A stretch of DNA of 16,310 nucleotides. Origin: DATEJJ01 sp039649115 (GTDB taxonomy: Bacteria; Actinomycetota; Actinomycetes; Mycobacteriales; Micromonosporaceae). Below the pieces are notes generated by a model, which saw only the letters and a program-made list of their open reading frames with translations, was not told the origin of the DNA and searched no databases. Position 1 is the first letter of the stretch, and each line of letters opens with the position of its first letter. The position numbers and the translations under genes were made by a program. Location of the stretch: the NCBI GenBank assembly GCA_039649115.1, contig JBBWZQ010000171.1, positions 1 through 16,310 on the forward strand. The letters run 5' to 3'. Shown piece by piece: positions 1 to 6,731 of this stretch.

Positions 1-85
1 GGGGGTGGGTGGCGATTCCGGCTGCCGTCGCTCGTCATCTCGGTGAAGGCGCCACGGCGCCATACTGGGAGCGAAGGAGAAGACC

Positions 86-457
86 ATGCGTTATGCGCTG
101 TTGATCCACTACCGCGAGCCTGGCGAGGGCGGGCTCACCGACGAGGTGGTCGCTGAGGCGAAGGCGGCCTTCGACGCGTACGGTCGGGCGCTGCGCGCGG
201 CCGGGGTACTGCTGTCGGCCGACGTGCTGCAGCCGACCGCGTCGACGACGACCGTCACCCGCAAGGACGGTGACCTGCGGGTGCAGGACGGACCGTTCGC
301 GGAGACCAAGGAGGCGCTGGCTGGGGTGTTCCTCCTCGACGTACCTGACCTCGACGCCGCGATCGGTTGGGCGGAGAAGTGCCCGGCCGCGCAGTGGGGC
401 GTGGTTGAGGTACGCCCGAGCGCGACGGCGTTCGTCGACGGCGCATGGACGAGTTGA
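86..457 (+). CDS. YciI-like DGPF-domain protein (ECF42 partner)
   Basis: This 123-residue protein belongs to the YCII/DGPF family (small ferredoxin-like alpha/beta proteins). The signature Asp-Gly-Pro-Phe is at residues 68-71 and is followed by AETKEALAGVFLLDVPDLD, the usual stretch after the motif. The protein starts MRYALLIHYRE, typical for the family. The ATG follows an AAGGAGA ribosome site at 74-80. Its stop codon overlaps the start of the sigma factor by 13 bases, so the two are translationally coupled. In known ECF42 systems, DGPF proteins are the conserved neighbours and main targets of the sigma factor; their biochemical role is unproven, with oxidative or chemical stress suggested. 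The family call is firm; the role is inference. Confidence 0.93.
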   Translation: MRYALLIHYREPGEGGLTDEVVAEAKAAFDAYGRALRAAGVLLSADVLQPTASTTTVTRKDGDLRVQDGPFAETKEALAGVFLLDVPDLDAAIGWAEKCPAAQWGVVEVRPSATAFVDGAWTS

Positions 458-1722
458 CCGCCAGCGACGAAGGGCGGGCAGCCGCGGCCGTCGCGGCTCG
501 CGACAGTTATGGACGGCTGCTCGCCCTGCTGTCCGCCTCGACCAGCGACCTCGCCTCCGCCGAGGACGCCTTGGCCGACGCGTTTGAGCAGGCCCTGCGG
601 ACCTGGCCCGATCAGGGCGTGCCGGGAACTCCCGACGGGTGGCTGCTGACCGTTGCGCGTAACCGGCTACGGGACCGGTGGAAGTCGGCGGAGTGGCAGC
701 GCACCGGACCGCTCGACGTCGAGCGGGACGTCCCGGTACACCTCGACGGCCTCGACCTCGACGCCATCCCCGACCAGCGGCTGGAGCTCATGCTCGTGTG
801 CGCGCACCCGGCGATCGAGCTCGCCGTGCACACCCCCCTCATGCTCAACACCGTGCTTGGCTTCACGGCCGACCAGGTCGGTCGGGCCTTCTCGGTACCA
901 GCGTCGACGATGGCGACCCGCCTGGTACGGGCGAAGCGGCGCATCAAGGCCGCGCGCATCCGGTTCCACATCCCTGACCGCGGCGACCTGCCGGGGCGGA
1001 TGGCGGCGGTACTCGAGGCGGTCTACGGGGCGTACGTCATCGACTGGGCGACGACCGGGCCGCAGGCGCGTCAGGTGCCCACCGAGGCCCTGCACCTCGC
1101 CGAGGTGCTCACGACGCTGGTACCCAACGATCCCGAGGCGCACGGGCTCGCCGCGCTCGTCCAGCTCTCGTCCGCGCGCCTGCCCGCGCGCCTCGACGGA
1201 TGCGGGCGGTTCGTACCGCTGGCCGAGCAGGATCCGTCGCGCTGGAACGACCGCCTGATCCACCGGGCACACGAGCACCTGCGCGCCGCGCATGCGCGCG
1301 GACAGGTCGGACGCTTCCAACTCGAGGCCGCGGTCCAGGCGGTGCACTGCGCCCGGCGACAGACCGGCACCACCGACTGGCCGGCGCTGCTGGACCTGCA
1401 CCGCGCGCTACACGCGGTCGCGCCGTCGCTCGGCGGCGCGGTCGCCTTCGCAGTCGCCACCGCCGAAGTCGAGGGCCCAGCGGCCGGGCTGGCCCGGCTC
1501 GACGAGCTGCTGAGTGCCGCGAGCGACTGGGCCCGACGGTTCCAGCCGGCCAGGGCCGCGCGTGCGCACCTGCTCGGACGGCTCGGCCACCACGCGGCGG
1601 CGGCCGCCGCGTACGACAGCGCGATCGACCTCACCCACGACCCCGCCGAGCGCGAATACCTCCAGCACCGCCGGGAGCGGATCACCTCAGCGCGGCCGGC
1701 TGCGGCGGCATGGATGGGATGA
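445..1722 (+). CDS. ECF42-type RNA polymerase sigma factor with C-terminal TPR-like extension
   Basis: This 425-residue sigma factor is far longer than a normal ECF sigma (about 180-200). Region 2 spans roughly residues 20-80, including DLASAEDALADAFEQAL and the GWLLTVARNRLRDRWK helix. Region 4 spans roughly 113-175, with LELMLVCAHPAI and the recognition segment VPASTMATRLVRAKRRIK, both typical of the ECF42 group. Residues 175-425 form the Ala/Leu-rich helical extension (DUF6596/TPR-like) that in ECF42 proteins replaces an anti-sigma factor in controlling activity. ATG 445 overlaps the upstream DGPF gene. No exact ECF42-type -35 motif (TGTCGA, as I recall it) is visible in the 85 bases upstream of the pair, so autoregulation cannot be claimed here. 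Function by family is firm; the target regulon is unknown. Confidence 0.93.
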   Translation: MDELTASDEGRAAAAVAARDSYGRLLALLSASTSDLASAEDALADAFEQALRTWPDQGVPGTPDGWLLTVARNRLRDRWKSAEWQRTGPLDVERDVPVHLDGLDLDAIPDQRLELMLVCAHPAIELAVHTPLMLNTVLGFTADQVGRAFSVPASTMATRLVRAKRRIKAARIRFHIPDRGDLPGRMAAVLEAVYGAYVIDWATTGPQARQVPTEALHLAEVLTTLVPNDPEAHGLAALVQLSSARLPARLDGCGRFVPLAEQDPSRWNDRLIHRAHEHLRAAHARGQVGRFQLEAAVQAVHCARRQTGTTDWPALLDLHRALHAVAPSLGGAVAFAVATAEVEGPAAGLARLDELLSAASDWARRFQPARAARAHLLGRLGHHAAAAAAYDSAIDLTHDPAEREYLQHRRERITSARPAAAAWMG

Positions 1723-2019
1723 GTTGGAACGCGTTCCGCGAGCACTCTCGACCTTGGTTGCGGGCAGAGCCGTGGCGCCAGACTGAGACACGCCTGCTGA
1801 CCGGGCGCCAGCCAGTGCTTCTTCACCACGCAGCCGGGGCCGGACACGGCCCTCGACCAACGTGTCGACGGTTCGTATGCAGTCGACTTGTGCCCGGCAG
1901 GATTCGAAGCTGCACAGGCCGAGCCAACGGCATGATCGCGAGGAGATCGCCGCCGCGACCAGCCTGGCCGACAGCTCCGTGCGGCCGGTCGGTCTCTGAA
2001 CGCACCCTGCGAGAGGCGT

Positions 2020-2041
2020 CCACCCGGGTCGACCCGGGTGG
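2020..2041. repeat. 22-bp perfect palindrome
   Basis: Two 11-base arms, CCACCCGGGTC and GACCCGGGTGG, meet with no spacer and match perfectly as inverted repeats. Each arm also contains CCCGGG. It lies in a gene-free stretch about 230 bases from the nearest gene end, so it is not an obvious operator of an intact gene. It could be a relic operator, a protein-binding site or a recombination site. Confidence 0.7.
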
Positions 2042-2099
2042 GCTTGCCGCTGCCGGTTACGGGCACCTGGCCGCCCTGACCCAGGCCGTCGAGCCCGCC

Positions 2100-2178
2100 G
2101 CCGTCGGCGTTGATGGTGCTCAGATGAGCCATGGGGGCCGGCGGCGACCAGGTCCTGCAGTTCACGGGTCCGTCTCAT
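2100..2178 (-). pseudogene. Possible remnant of a PPOX-class (F420-dependent) oxidoreductase N-terminus
   Basis: Reading the minus strand from ATG 2178 gives MRRTRELQDLVAAGP, and a shift into the neighbouring frame gives MAHLSTINADGGG. Together these resemble the N-terminus of TIGR03618-like pyridoxamine-phosphate-oxidase-fold proteins (DLLAxP-x-AHLATINxDG). Nothing beyond about 30 codons fits the family. The match is short and from memory, so this is only a suggestion of decay. Confidence 0.22.
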
Positions 2179-2209
2179 CGCTCGCTCGTTTCAGTCGGGT
2201 TCCGTCCCC

Positions 2210-2237
2210 GCCCGGCGCGAGGCATCCCGCGCCGGGC
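2210..2237 (-). terminator. Terminator-like hairpin of the secreted-protein gene
   Basis: A perfect 10-bp inverted repeat (GCCCGGCGCG / CGCGCCGGGC) encloses an 8-base loop and begins 33 bases past the stop codon of the minus-strand gene ending at 2270. There is no clear U-tract, which is common for actinobacterial terminators. It could also insulate the convergent sigma factor transcript. Confidence 0.75.
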
Positions 2238-2269
2238 CGCATGGGTCTATTGCGTTGGCTTGGCGTGGC

Positions 2270-3151
2270 TCAGGTGGCGAAACACCGGACCAGGGCGAAG
2301 ATCCTCGCGCCGGGCGTGGGCGACGTGCCACCGACGACCCAGCCGGATTCTCCGTCCTGCATCGAGATGTTGAGGGTACCTTCGGCCGGGTCGCCGGCAG
2401 GATCGGCGAAGTACACCCCGCCGGTGAGCGCGTACGGCAGGGCGGATGGGCAGATCGCGTCGACCAGCTCTAAGCGCCCGGGGCGGAACGGGTTGCTCAC
2501 CGCCACGGTGGTCGACCCGTCGTTCGGCGCGCACCACGTGCGGATGGTGAGCGAGTCGCTGGGGACCGCGTCGCTGATCGCGACGATCCAGCCGGTCCCG
2601 TTCGAGGTGGGCGTGTTGGCGACCATTCCGGCGGCGCCCTCGCGGACGCCACCCGTGGCGGTGAAGACGGCGCCGCCCCCGCCGACGGCGTACATCCCTG
2701 CCGGGCAGCGCAGGGTGGCCTGGCGGCGGACTCTTCCGGTGTACGGGTACGTCTGCTCCAGGGCAATGTAGCCGGACATCCGGCTCGTCGCCGCGCAGGT
2801 GGCCACGATGGTGAAGGATCCGCCACTGACGCGGATGGTTCCGAACGCGATGACGCTCTGGAAGTTGCCGGCCGGGTAGAGGGCCGTGATCTCGGCGTCC
2901 CCTGGGTGGAGGCCGGGGTTGTTCCCCACGCCGGCCGCGACCACCTTCGTGCCGGTGGGGCAGCCGACGTTGCTGCCGATGGAGGTGTTGACGGGTCCGG
3001 AGACCTGCTTTCGCACCTGCACCAGCGGGCTGGGCGGGATCACCTCGGCCCGGGCCGGCGACGCCGGCGCGACGACGAACACCCCCACGGCCGCGACCGT
3101 CACGGCGATGCCGGTTCGAACGAGGCGTGTTCGAGTTTCGGTCAGGTTCAT
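2270..3151 (-). CDS. Secreted protein of unknown function with repeated Cys-Pro-x-Gly motifs
   Basis: The 293-residue product has a classical Sec signal peptide: basic MNLTETRTRLVRTG, a hydrophobic core AVTVAAVGVFVVA, and a likely cleavage after PASPARA (about residue 35). The mature part is Gly/Ala/Val/Thr-rich with cysteines in oxidising-environment style pairs. It contains repeated elements such as CPTGTKVVAAGVG, CPAGMYAVGGGG and CPSALPYALTGG, suggesting about three related beta-rich modules each with a 'CP..(T/Y).V.GGG' hairpin. No catalytic motif is recognised. The ATG is preceded by GGGAG five bases upstream on the minus strand. It is transcribed divergently from the large SARP regulator, with 153 bases between the start codons, so co-regulation is plausible. 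Function is unknown. Confidence 0.85.
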   Translation of the reverse strand: MNLTETRTRLVRTGIAVTVAAVGVFVVAPASPARAEVIPPSPLVQVRKQVSGPVNTSIGSNVGCPTGTKVVAAGVGNNPGLHPGDAEITALYPAGNFQSVIAFGTIRVSGGSFTIVATCAATSRMSGYIALEQTYPYTGRVRRQATLRCPAGMYAVGGGGAVFTATGGVREGAAGMVANTPTSNGTGWIVAISDAVPSDSLTIRTWCAPNDGSTTVAVSNPFRPGRLELVDAICPSALPYALTGGVYFADPAGDPAEGTLNISMQDGESGWVVGGTSPTPGARIFALVRCFAT

Positions 3152-3200
3152 GGACGCTCCCGATCCTGGATGGGTTACTGGCCGGACGAGCGTGCCCCGC

Positions 3201-3256
3201 CGCGATGGGCAGCCGGTGGGCGTTCAATGGGTTGCGTTCGCGGACGCGATGGGCAG
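3201..3256. promoter_or_regulatory. Direct-repeat pair in the divergent promoter region
   Basis: The 12-base sequence CGCGATGGGCAG occurs at 3201-3212 and again at 3245-3256, a 44-base offset (four helical turns at 11 bp), between the divergent secreted-protein and SARP genes. SARP proteins are known to bind direct repeats in register with the helix near -35 regions. It is therefore a candidate autoregulatory or shared operator, but the assignment is inferred. Confidence 0.45.
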
Positions 3257-3265
3257 TTCGGATAG

Positions 3266-3299
3266 TTGACAGACGCCGGCCCGTGCGGCGGGTTAGCGT
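3266..3299 (+). promoter_or_regulatory. Putative promoter giving a leaderless SARP mRNA
   Basis: TTGACA at 3266-3271 resembles a -35 element. TAGCGT at 3294-3299 resembles an actinobacterial -10 element and sits five bases before the GTG start at 3305. This is the usual geometry of a leaderless transcript, and no good Shine-Dalgarno precedes the GTG. The 22-base spacing between the two hexamers is longer than ideal, so the -35 may be used poorly or only with an activator. Confidence 0.4.
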
Positions 3300-3304
3300 G
3301 CAGC

Positions 3305-6300
3305 GTGCGGTTTCATGTGCTCGGACCGCTCGAAGTGTGGGACGGCGAGCGGCGGGTGGCCCTGGGCGGACCCCAGCAGCGGGCGGTGCTGGCACTCTTG
3401 CTGATCCAGGTCAACCAGGTGGTGTCGACCGAACGGATCGTCGAGCACCTGTGGGGTGAGCGGGCGCCGGCGGCCGCGCGCAGCCTGGTGCAGGGTTGCG
3501 TCGCGGGGCTGCGCCGCGGGCTGCGCAGCGGGCTGGACGACCTGCTGGTGACCCGGGCGCCCGGGTACCTGCTGCGAGCCCAGCCGGGGGCGCTGGACCT
3601 GGGCCGGTTCGAGGATCTCGCGGATACCGCGGACCGGCTGGCCGGCACGGGTTCCCGGCCCGCCCTGGAGCAGGCCGCCGCCGTGCTGGGCGAGGCGCTC
3701 GCACTGTGGCGCGGGCCGGCGTTCGACGGCGTCGACCTCGACGCGTGCCGGGCCGAGGCGGCCCGGCTGGCGGAGCGCCGGCTGGCCGCCATCGAGAAAC
3801 GCGTCGACATCGACCTGCGGCTGGGGTCGCACGCGGACCTCGTCGCCGAGTTGCGGGTGCTGGTCCGGGACCATCCGCTGCGGGAGCGCCTGTGGGGGCA
3901 GCTCATGCTGGCGCTGTACCGGGCGCAGCGGCGGGCCGAGGCGCTGGACGTCTACCGGGAGGTACGGGCGGTACTCGTCGGCGAGGTCGGCGTCGAACCC
4001 GGTGCCGCGCTGCAACAGATCCACCGGACGATCCTGTCCGGTACGGACGAGGTCGCGCCGACCACGGCACGGGTGGGTACGGTGGCCGCGCGACCGTCAG
4101 GCGACCCGCCGGGCATGGGCTCGCTGCCCGTGGACATCGGGGCGTTCACCGGGCGAGTCCACGAGGTGCAGCAGGTCATCCGCGCCGGGCAGGGGCAGGT
4201 ACCGGTCATCCACGCGATCGCGGGCATGCCCGGGGTCGGCAAGACCGCGCTCGCCGTGCACGTGGCGCACCGGCTGGCCGGACGGTTCCCGGACGGGCAG
4301 CTCTTCGTGGACCTGCACGGACACACCGCGGGGCGATCGCCGGCCGACCCGGCGGATGTGCTGGCGACGCTGCTGTCGGCGGACGGGATCCACCCGGACC
4401 AGTTGCCCGACGGCCTGGATGCCCGCGCGGCGGCGTGGCGGCAGCGGCTAGCCGGCCGGCGCACCCTGGTGGTGCTGGACAACGCCGCCAGCAGCGCCCA
4501 GGTGGCACCGCTGCTGCCCGCCTCGGCGGAGTGCCTGGTGCTGGTCACCAGCCGGCGTTTCCTCGGCGACCTGCCAGCCCACCTGGTACCCGTGTCGCTC
4601 GACGTGCTCGCCCCGGACGAGGCCGCACACATGTTCCGGCGACTGGCCCCGCACGCCGGCCACGACGAGGAGATGGTCGCCAAGCTGGTCGCCAAGTGCG
4701 GCTTCCTGCCGTTGGCGATCTGCCTGCTGGCCCGGCTGCTCGCCCGCCATCCCATGTGGACAGTGGGGGATCTGCTGGCGCAGACCGAGTCCAGGCTGCT
4801 GGACGTCAGCGCCGAACACGCCACCGTGGCCGCCGCGTTCGACCTGTCTTACCGGCACCTGCCACCCGACCGGCAACGGCTGTTCCACACCCTGGCCGTA
4901 CACCCCGGTACCGAGATCGAACCGTACGCCGCGGCCGCCCTGAGCGGCACCACGGTTGCCGAGGCGGCCGAGCACCTGGACGCGCTGCACGCCGACAACC
5001 TGCTCACCGAGATCGGCTGCCGCCGGTACACCATGCACGACCTGATCCGCTCGTACGCCGATGCGCTCGCCGCGACCTGCCCCGCCGAGCGGCGCGACGG
5101 GGCGCTGGACCGGCTGCTGGGCCTCTACCAGCGGGCCGCGGCCGGCGCCAACGCGCAGCTGACCCGCGTCACCCGCCCGACCGGGTCACCGACCACCGCG
5201 GCCGCGCCAACGACCGACCTGCCCGACCTGGCCGATCCCGAACGGGCGCTGGCGTGGCTGCGCACCGAACGCGCCAACCTGCTGGCCTGCCTGGCGCACA
5301 CCGCGGACCTGCGCCGGGTGGTGTCGCTGACGGCCGGGCTGACCGAACTGCTGCGCCGCGACGGCCCGTGGACCCAGGCCATCAGCCTGCACGCAGCCGC
5401 CGCCCACGCCGCGATGCGCCTGGGCGACCGGCGCGAGCACGCGAACGCGCTGACCGACCTGGCCACGGTGCGCCGGCTGACCGGGGACTACCCGGGCGCG
5501 CAGGACGCGATCCGCCAGGCTCTCGCCCGCTACCGCGACACCGGCGACCGGCTCGGGGAAGCCAACGCGCTGACCGATCTGGCCAAGACACTGTCCCGTA
5601 CCGGCAACCACGTCGACGCCATGCACGTCATAGCACAGGCGCTGGACCGGCACCGGAAACTCGGCGACCGGCTCGGGCAGGCCGGAGCCCTCGTCGAACT
5701 GGCCGTCGTGCGCGGCATGACCGCCGACTACCAAGGTGCCCAACGGGTCGTACACCCCGCGTTGCGCCTCTACCGGCAACTCGGTCACCTGCCCGGGCAG
5801 GCATACAGCCTGCGCCTGGTCGGCCAACTGCACAGCCGGCGGGGCCGGTACGGCGAAGCGCTGCCGGCGCTGCAGACGGCGCTGGACCTGTACACCGCCC
5901 TGGGCAACCGGAGCGGACAAGCGCTCACCCTCACCGACATCGGGCACGCCTGCTCCGAAACCGGCCACCGGGTCAAGGCCGCGCAGTACCTGCGGCAGGC
6001 GCTGGCCATGCACCGCCAGCTCGCCCACCCCATGGGGCAGGCCGTCGCGCTCGAGTATCTCGGCGGCGCGCTACGCCGGGCCGGCGACCTGCCGGCGGCC
6101 GACCAGACCCTGCACGAGGCCCTGACCCTCTACCGCGACCTCGGCAACCGCAGCGGCGAAGCCACCGCACTCAACGAGATCGGCGCGCTGCACCGCCTCG
6201 CTGGTCGGCTCGAGGCGGCCAGCACCTGCCACCACGACGCGCTCCACCTGGGCCGGCTCGTCGACAGCCCGTGGGACCAGGCCCACGCCCTGGCCGGGCT

Positions 6301-6445
6301 CGGCCGGTGCGCCACCCTCACCGGTCAACCGGGCAACGCCACCGCCCACCTCCAGCGGGCACTGGACATCTTCCGCCACATCGGCGCCGCCGACGCCACC
6401 GAAGTCGCCGCCGAGCTCGGCGACCTGCTCGGCGACTTGCGATAG
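3305..6445 (+). CDS. SARP/AfsR-family regulator: winged helix, BTAD, NB-ARC ATPase, eight TPRs
   Basis: This is a 1046-residue transcriptional regulator of the AfsR/SARP class. Residues 1-95 form an OmpR-type winged helix (starts RFHVLGPLEVWDGERRVALG, with the PQQRAVLALLL helix). Residues about 95-245 are the bacterial transcriptional activation domain (WRGPAFDGV, LRERLWGQLMLALYRAQR, ALDVYREVR). An NB-ARC/STAND ATPase follows, with P-loop GMPGVGKT at 307-314, Walker B-like LVVLDNA near 388, VTSRR near 415, GFLPLAI near 463 and MHDLIRSYA near 577. From about 713 the C-terminus is eight TPR-like units of 40 residues. GTG 3305 is preferred because family members begin at MRFHVLGPLE; an upstream in-frame TTG at 3266 is the -35-like TTGACA. 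STAND regulators switch on when a ligand or partner binds the TPR sensor. The target is unknown; the divergent secreted protein is the nearest candidate. Confidence 0.95.
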   Translation: MRFHVLGPLEVWDGERRVALGGPQQRAVLALLLIQVNQVVSTERIVEHLWGERAPAAARSLVQGCVAGLRRGLRSGLDDLLVTRAPGYLLRAQPGALDLGRFEDLADTADRLAGTGSRPALEQAAAVLGEALALWRGPAFDGVDLDACRAEAARLAERRLAAIEKRVDIDLRLGSHADLVAELRVLVRDHPLRERLWGQLMLALYRAQRRAEALDVYREVRAVLVGEVGVEPGAALQQIHRTILSGTDEVAPTTARVGTVAARPSGDPPGMGSLPVDIGAFTGRVHEVQQVIRAGQGQVPVIHAIAGMPGVGKTALAVHVAHRLAGRFPDGQLFVDLHGHTAGRSPADPADVLATLLSADGIHPDQLPDGLDARAAAWRQRLAGRRTLVVLDNAASSAQVAPLLPASAECLVLVTSRRFLGDLPAHLVPVSLDVLAPDEAAHMFRRLAPHAGHDEEMVAKLVAKCGFLPLAICLLARLLARHPMWTVGDLLAQTESRLLDVSAEHATVAAAFDLSYRHLPPDRQRLFHTLAVHPGTEIEPYAAAALSGTTVAEAAEHLDALHADNLLTEIGCRRYTMHDLIRSYADALAATCPAERRDGALDRLLGLYQRAAAGANAQLTRVTRPTGSPTTAAAPTTDLPDLADPERALAWLRTERANLLACLAHTADLRRVVSLTAGLTELLRRDGPWTQAISLHAAAAHAAMRLGDRREHANALTDLATVRRLTGDYPGAQDAIRQALARYRDTGDRLGEANALTDLAKTLSRTGNHVDAMHVIAQALDRHRKLGDRLGQAGALVELAVVRGMTADYQGAQRVVHPALRLYRQLGHLPGQAYSLRLVGQLHSRRGRYGEALPALQTALDLYTALGNRSGQALTLTDIGHACSETGHRVKAAQYLRQALAMHRQLAHPMGQAVALEYLGGALRRAGDLPAADQTLHEALTLYRDLGNRSGEATALNEIGALHRLAGRLEAASTCHHDALHLGRLVDSPWDQAHALAGLGRCATLTGQPGNATAHLQRALDIFRHIGAADATEVAAELGDLLGDLR
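5441..6400 (+). repeat. Eight in-register 120-bp units encoding TPRs
   Basis: Units begin at 5441, 5561, 5681, 5801, 5921, 6041, 6161 and 6281, each exactly 120 bases after the last and encoding 40 residues. The starts read as ANALTDLATV, ANALTDLAKT, AGALVELAVV, AYSLRLVGQL, ALTLTDIGHA, AVALEYLGGA, ATALNEIGAL and AHALAGLGRC. The first two units remain very similar at DNA level (GCGAACGCGCTGACCGA against GCCAACGCGCTGACCGA), which points to duplication. The strict register without indels suggests a regular superhelical sensor surface. Confidence 0.88.
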
Positions 6446-6467
6446 GCCCCTGGTCGCGCTGGGCTGC

Positions 6468-6488
6468 CCGCCGTCCGCGAGTCGGCGG
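6468..6488 (+). terminator. Weak hairpin after the SARP gene
   Basis: CCGCCG at 6468-6473 and CGGCGG at 6483-6488 can form a six-base-pair GC stem with a nine-base loop about 23 bases after the SARP stop codon. It has no T-tract. It may end the SARP transcript, but the stem is short. Confidence 0.35.
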
Positions 6489-6576
6489 AGGGGTTCCTTC
6501 CGACCTTGTGGGGATCTGGCCGGTCTCGGTATGGAATGGCATAGCATCTCGCCGAGATCGAACAGGCGGGAGGACG

Positions 6577-6720
6577 ATGACGCAGGCGTGGGTGAGTTCC
6601 CTCGGTGGCCCTTTGATCCTGGTCCCGGAGTCAGCGTGCCTGAGGAACGGGGCGTTGAGCGACTCGGTGGACGTGCGTTGTCGCGCAGCATGTACGCTGC
6701 GCTGCGCGCGTACGAGATGA
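6577..6720 (+). pseudogene. Imm21-like immunity protein, N-terminal remnant
   Basis: A 47-codon frame starts with ATG 6577 three bases after GGGAGG. It begins MTQAWVSSLGGPLILVPES, very like the N-terminal strand of the Imm21 family of immunity proteins in actinobacterial polymorphic toxin systems (W-V-x-S-x-GGPLI-x-x-PE). After about residue 22 the family features (the WGG and DYDRACAVD-type segments) are absent and the frame stops at 6718-6720. This looks like a gene truncated to its first exon-sized piece by deletion or frameshift. The stop overlaps ATG 6716, and the serine hydrolase ATG follows 12 bases later, so the scrap may now act as its translated leader. The family match is from memory over about 20 residues. 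Confidence 0.45.
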
Positions 6721-6731
6721 GGAGGCGAGGG

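Larger units (their letters stand above)
1723..2209. other. Gene-free stretch between convergent genes
   Basis: No frame here has convincing protein character over a useful length. It holds a 12-bp perfect palindrome GGAACGCGTTCC at 1726-1737 just past the sigma gene stop, a 22-bp perfect palindrome at 2020-2041, and scraps that read like degraded genes. One scrap is on the minus strand near 2178-2100 (TRELQDLVAAGP in one frame, MAHLSTINADG in the next). Another on the plus strand ends near 2000 (HDREEIAAATSLADSSVR). The stretch is best read as decayed sequence. Confidence 0.6.

Noticed and set aside
1726..1737. GGAACGCGTTCC palindrome as another site of the TTGGA-type TetR operator
   Set aside because: It has a different half-site spacing and an even-length centre, and lies after a gene rather than in a promoter region; likely chance or unrelated.
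1890..1915. tRNA-like T-arm (TTCGAAT loop) on the minus strand
   Set aside because: The stem has a mismatch, and no acceptor, D-arm or anticodon arm can be assembled around it.
1071..2771. Long frames on both strands across the sigma factor end and the following gap
   Set aside because: Composition is typical of GC-rich antisense or off-frame reading; no start signals or domains.
3266..3304. TTG 3266 as the SARP start codon
   Set aside because: That TTG is part of a TTGACA box, and the 13 extra residues do not fit the family; GTG 3305 gives the canonical N-terminus.
2247..3395. Long minus-strand frame over the secreted-protein gene
   Set aside because: Low-complexity Arg/His/Pro-rich translation in a different frame from the signal-peptide protein, which has a good ribosome site.
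3496..6720. A 1074-codon open frame on the plus strand overlapping the SARP gene
   Set aside because: Its translation is Arg/Pro/Gly-rich shadow sequence of the SARP gene; only its last 47 codons (6577-6720) have independent character.
6531..6731. Serine hydrolase starting at ATG 6531
   Set aside because: The extra 67 residues have no family character and overlap the Imm21-like remnant in another frame; ATG 6732 has GGAGG at the right distance.
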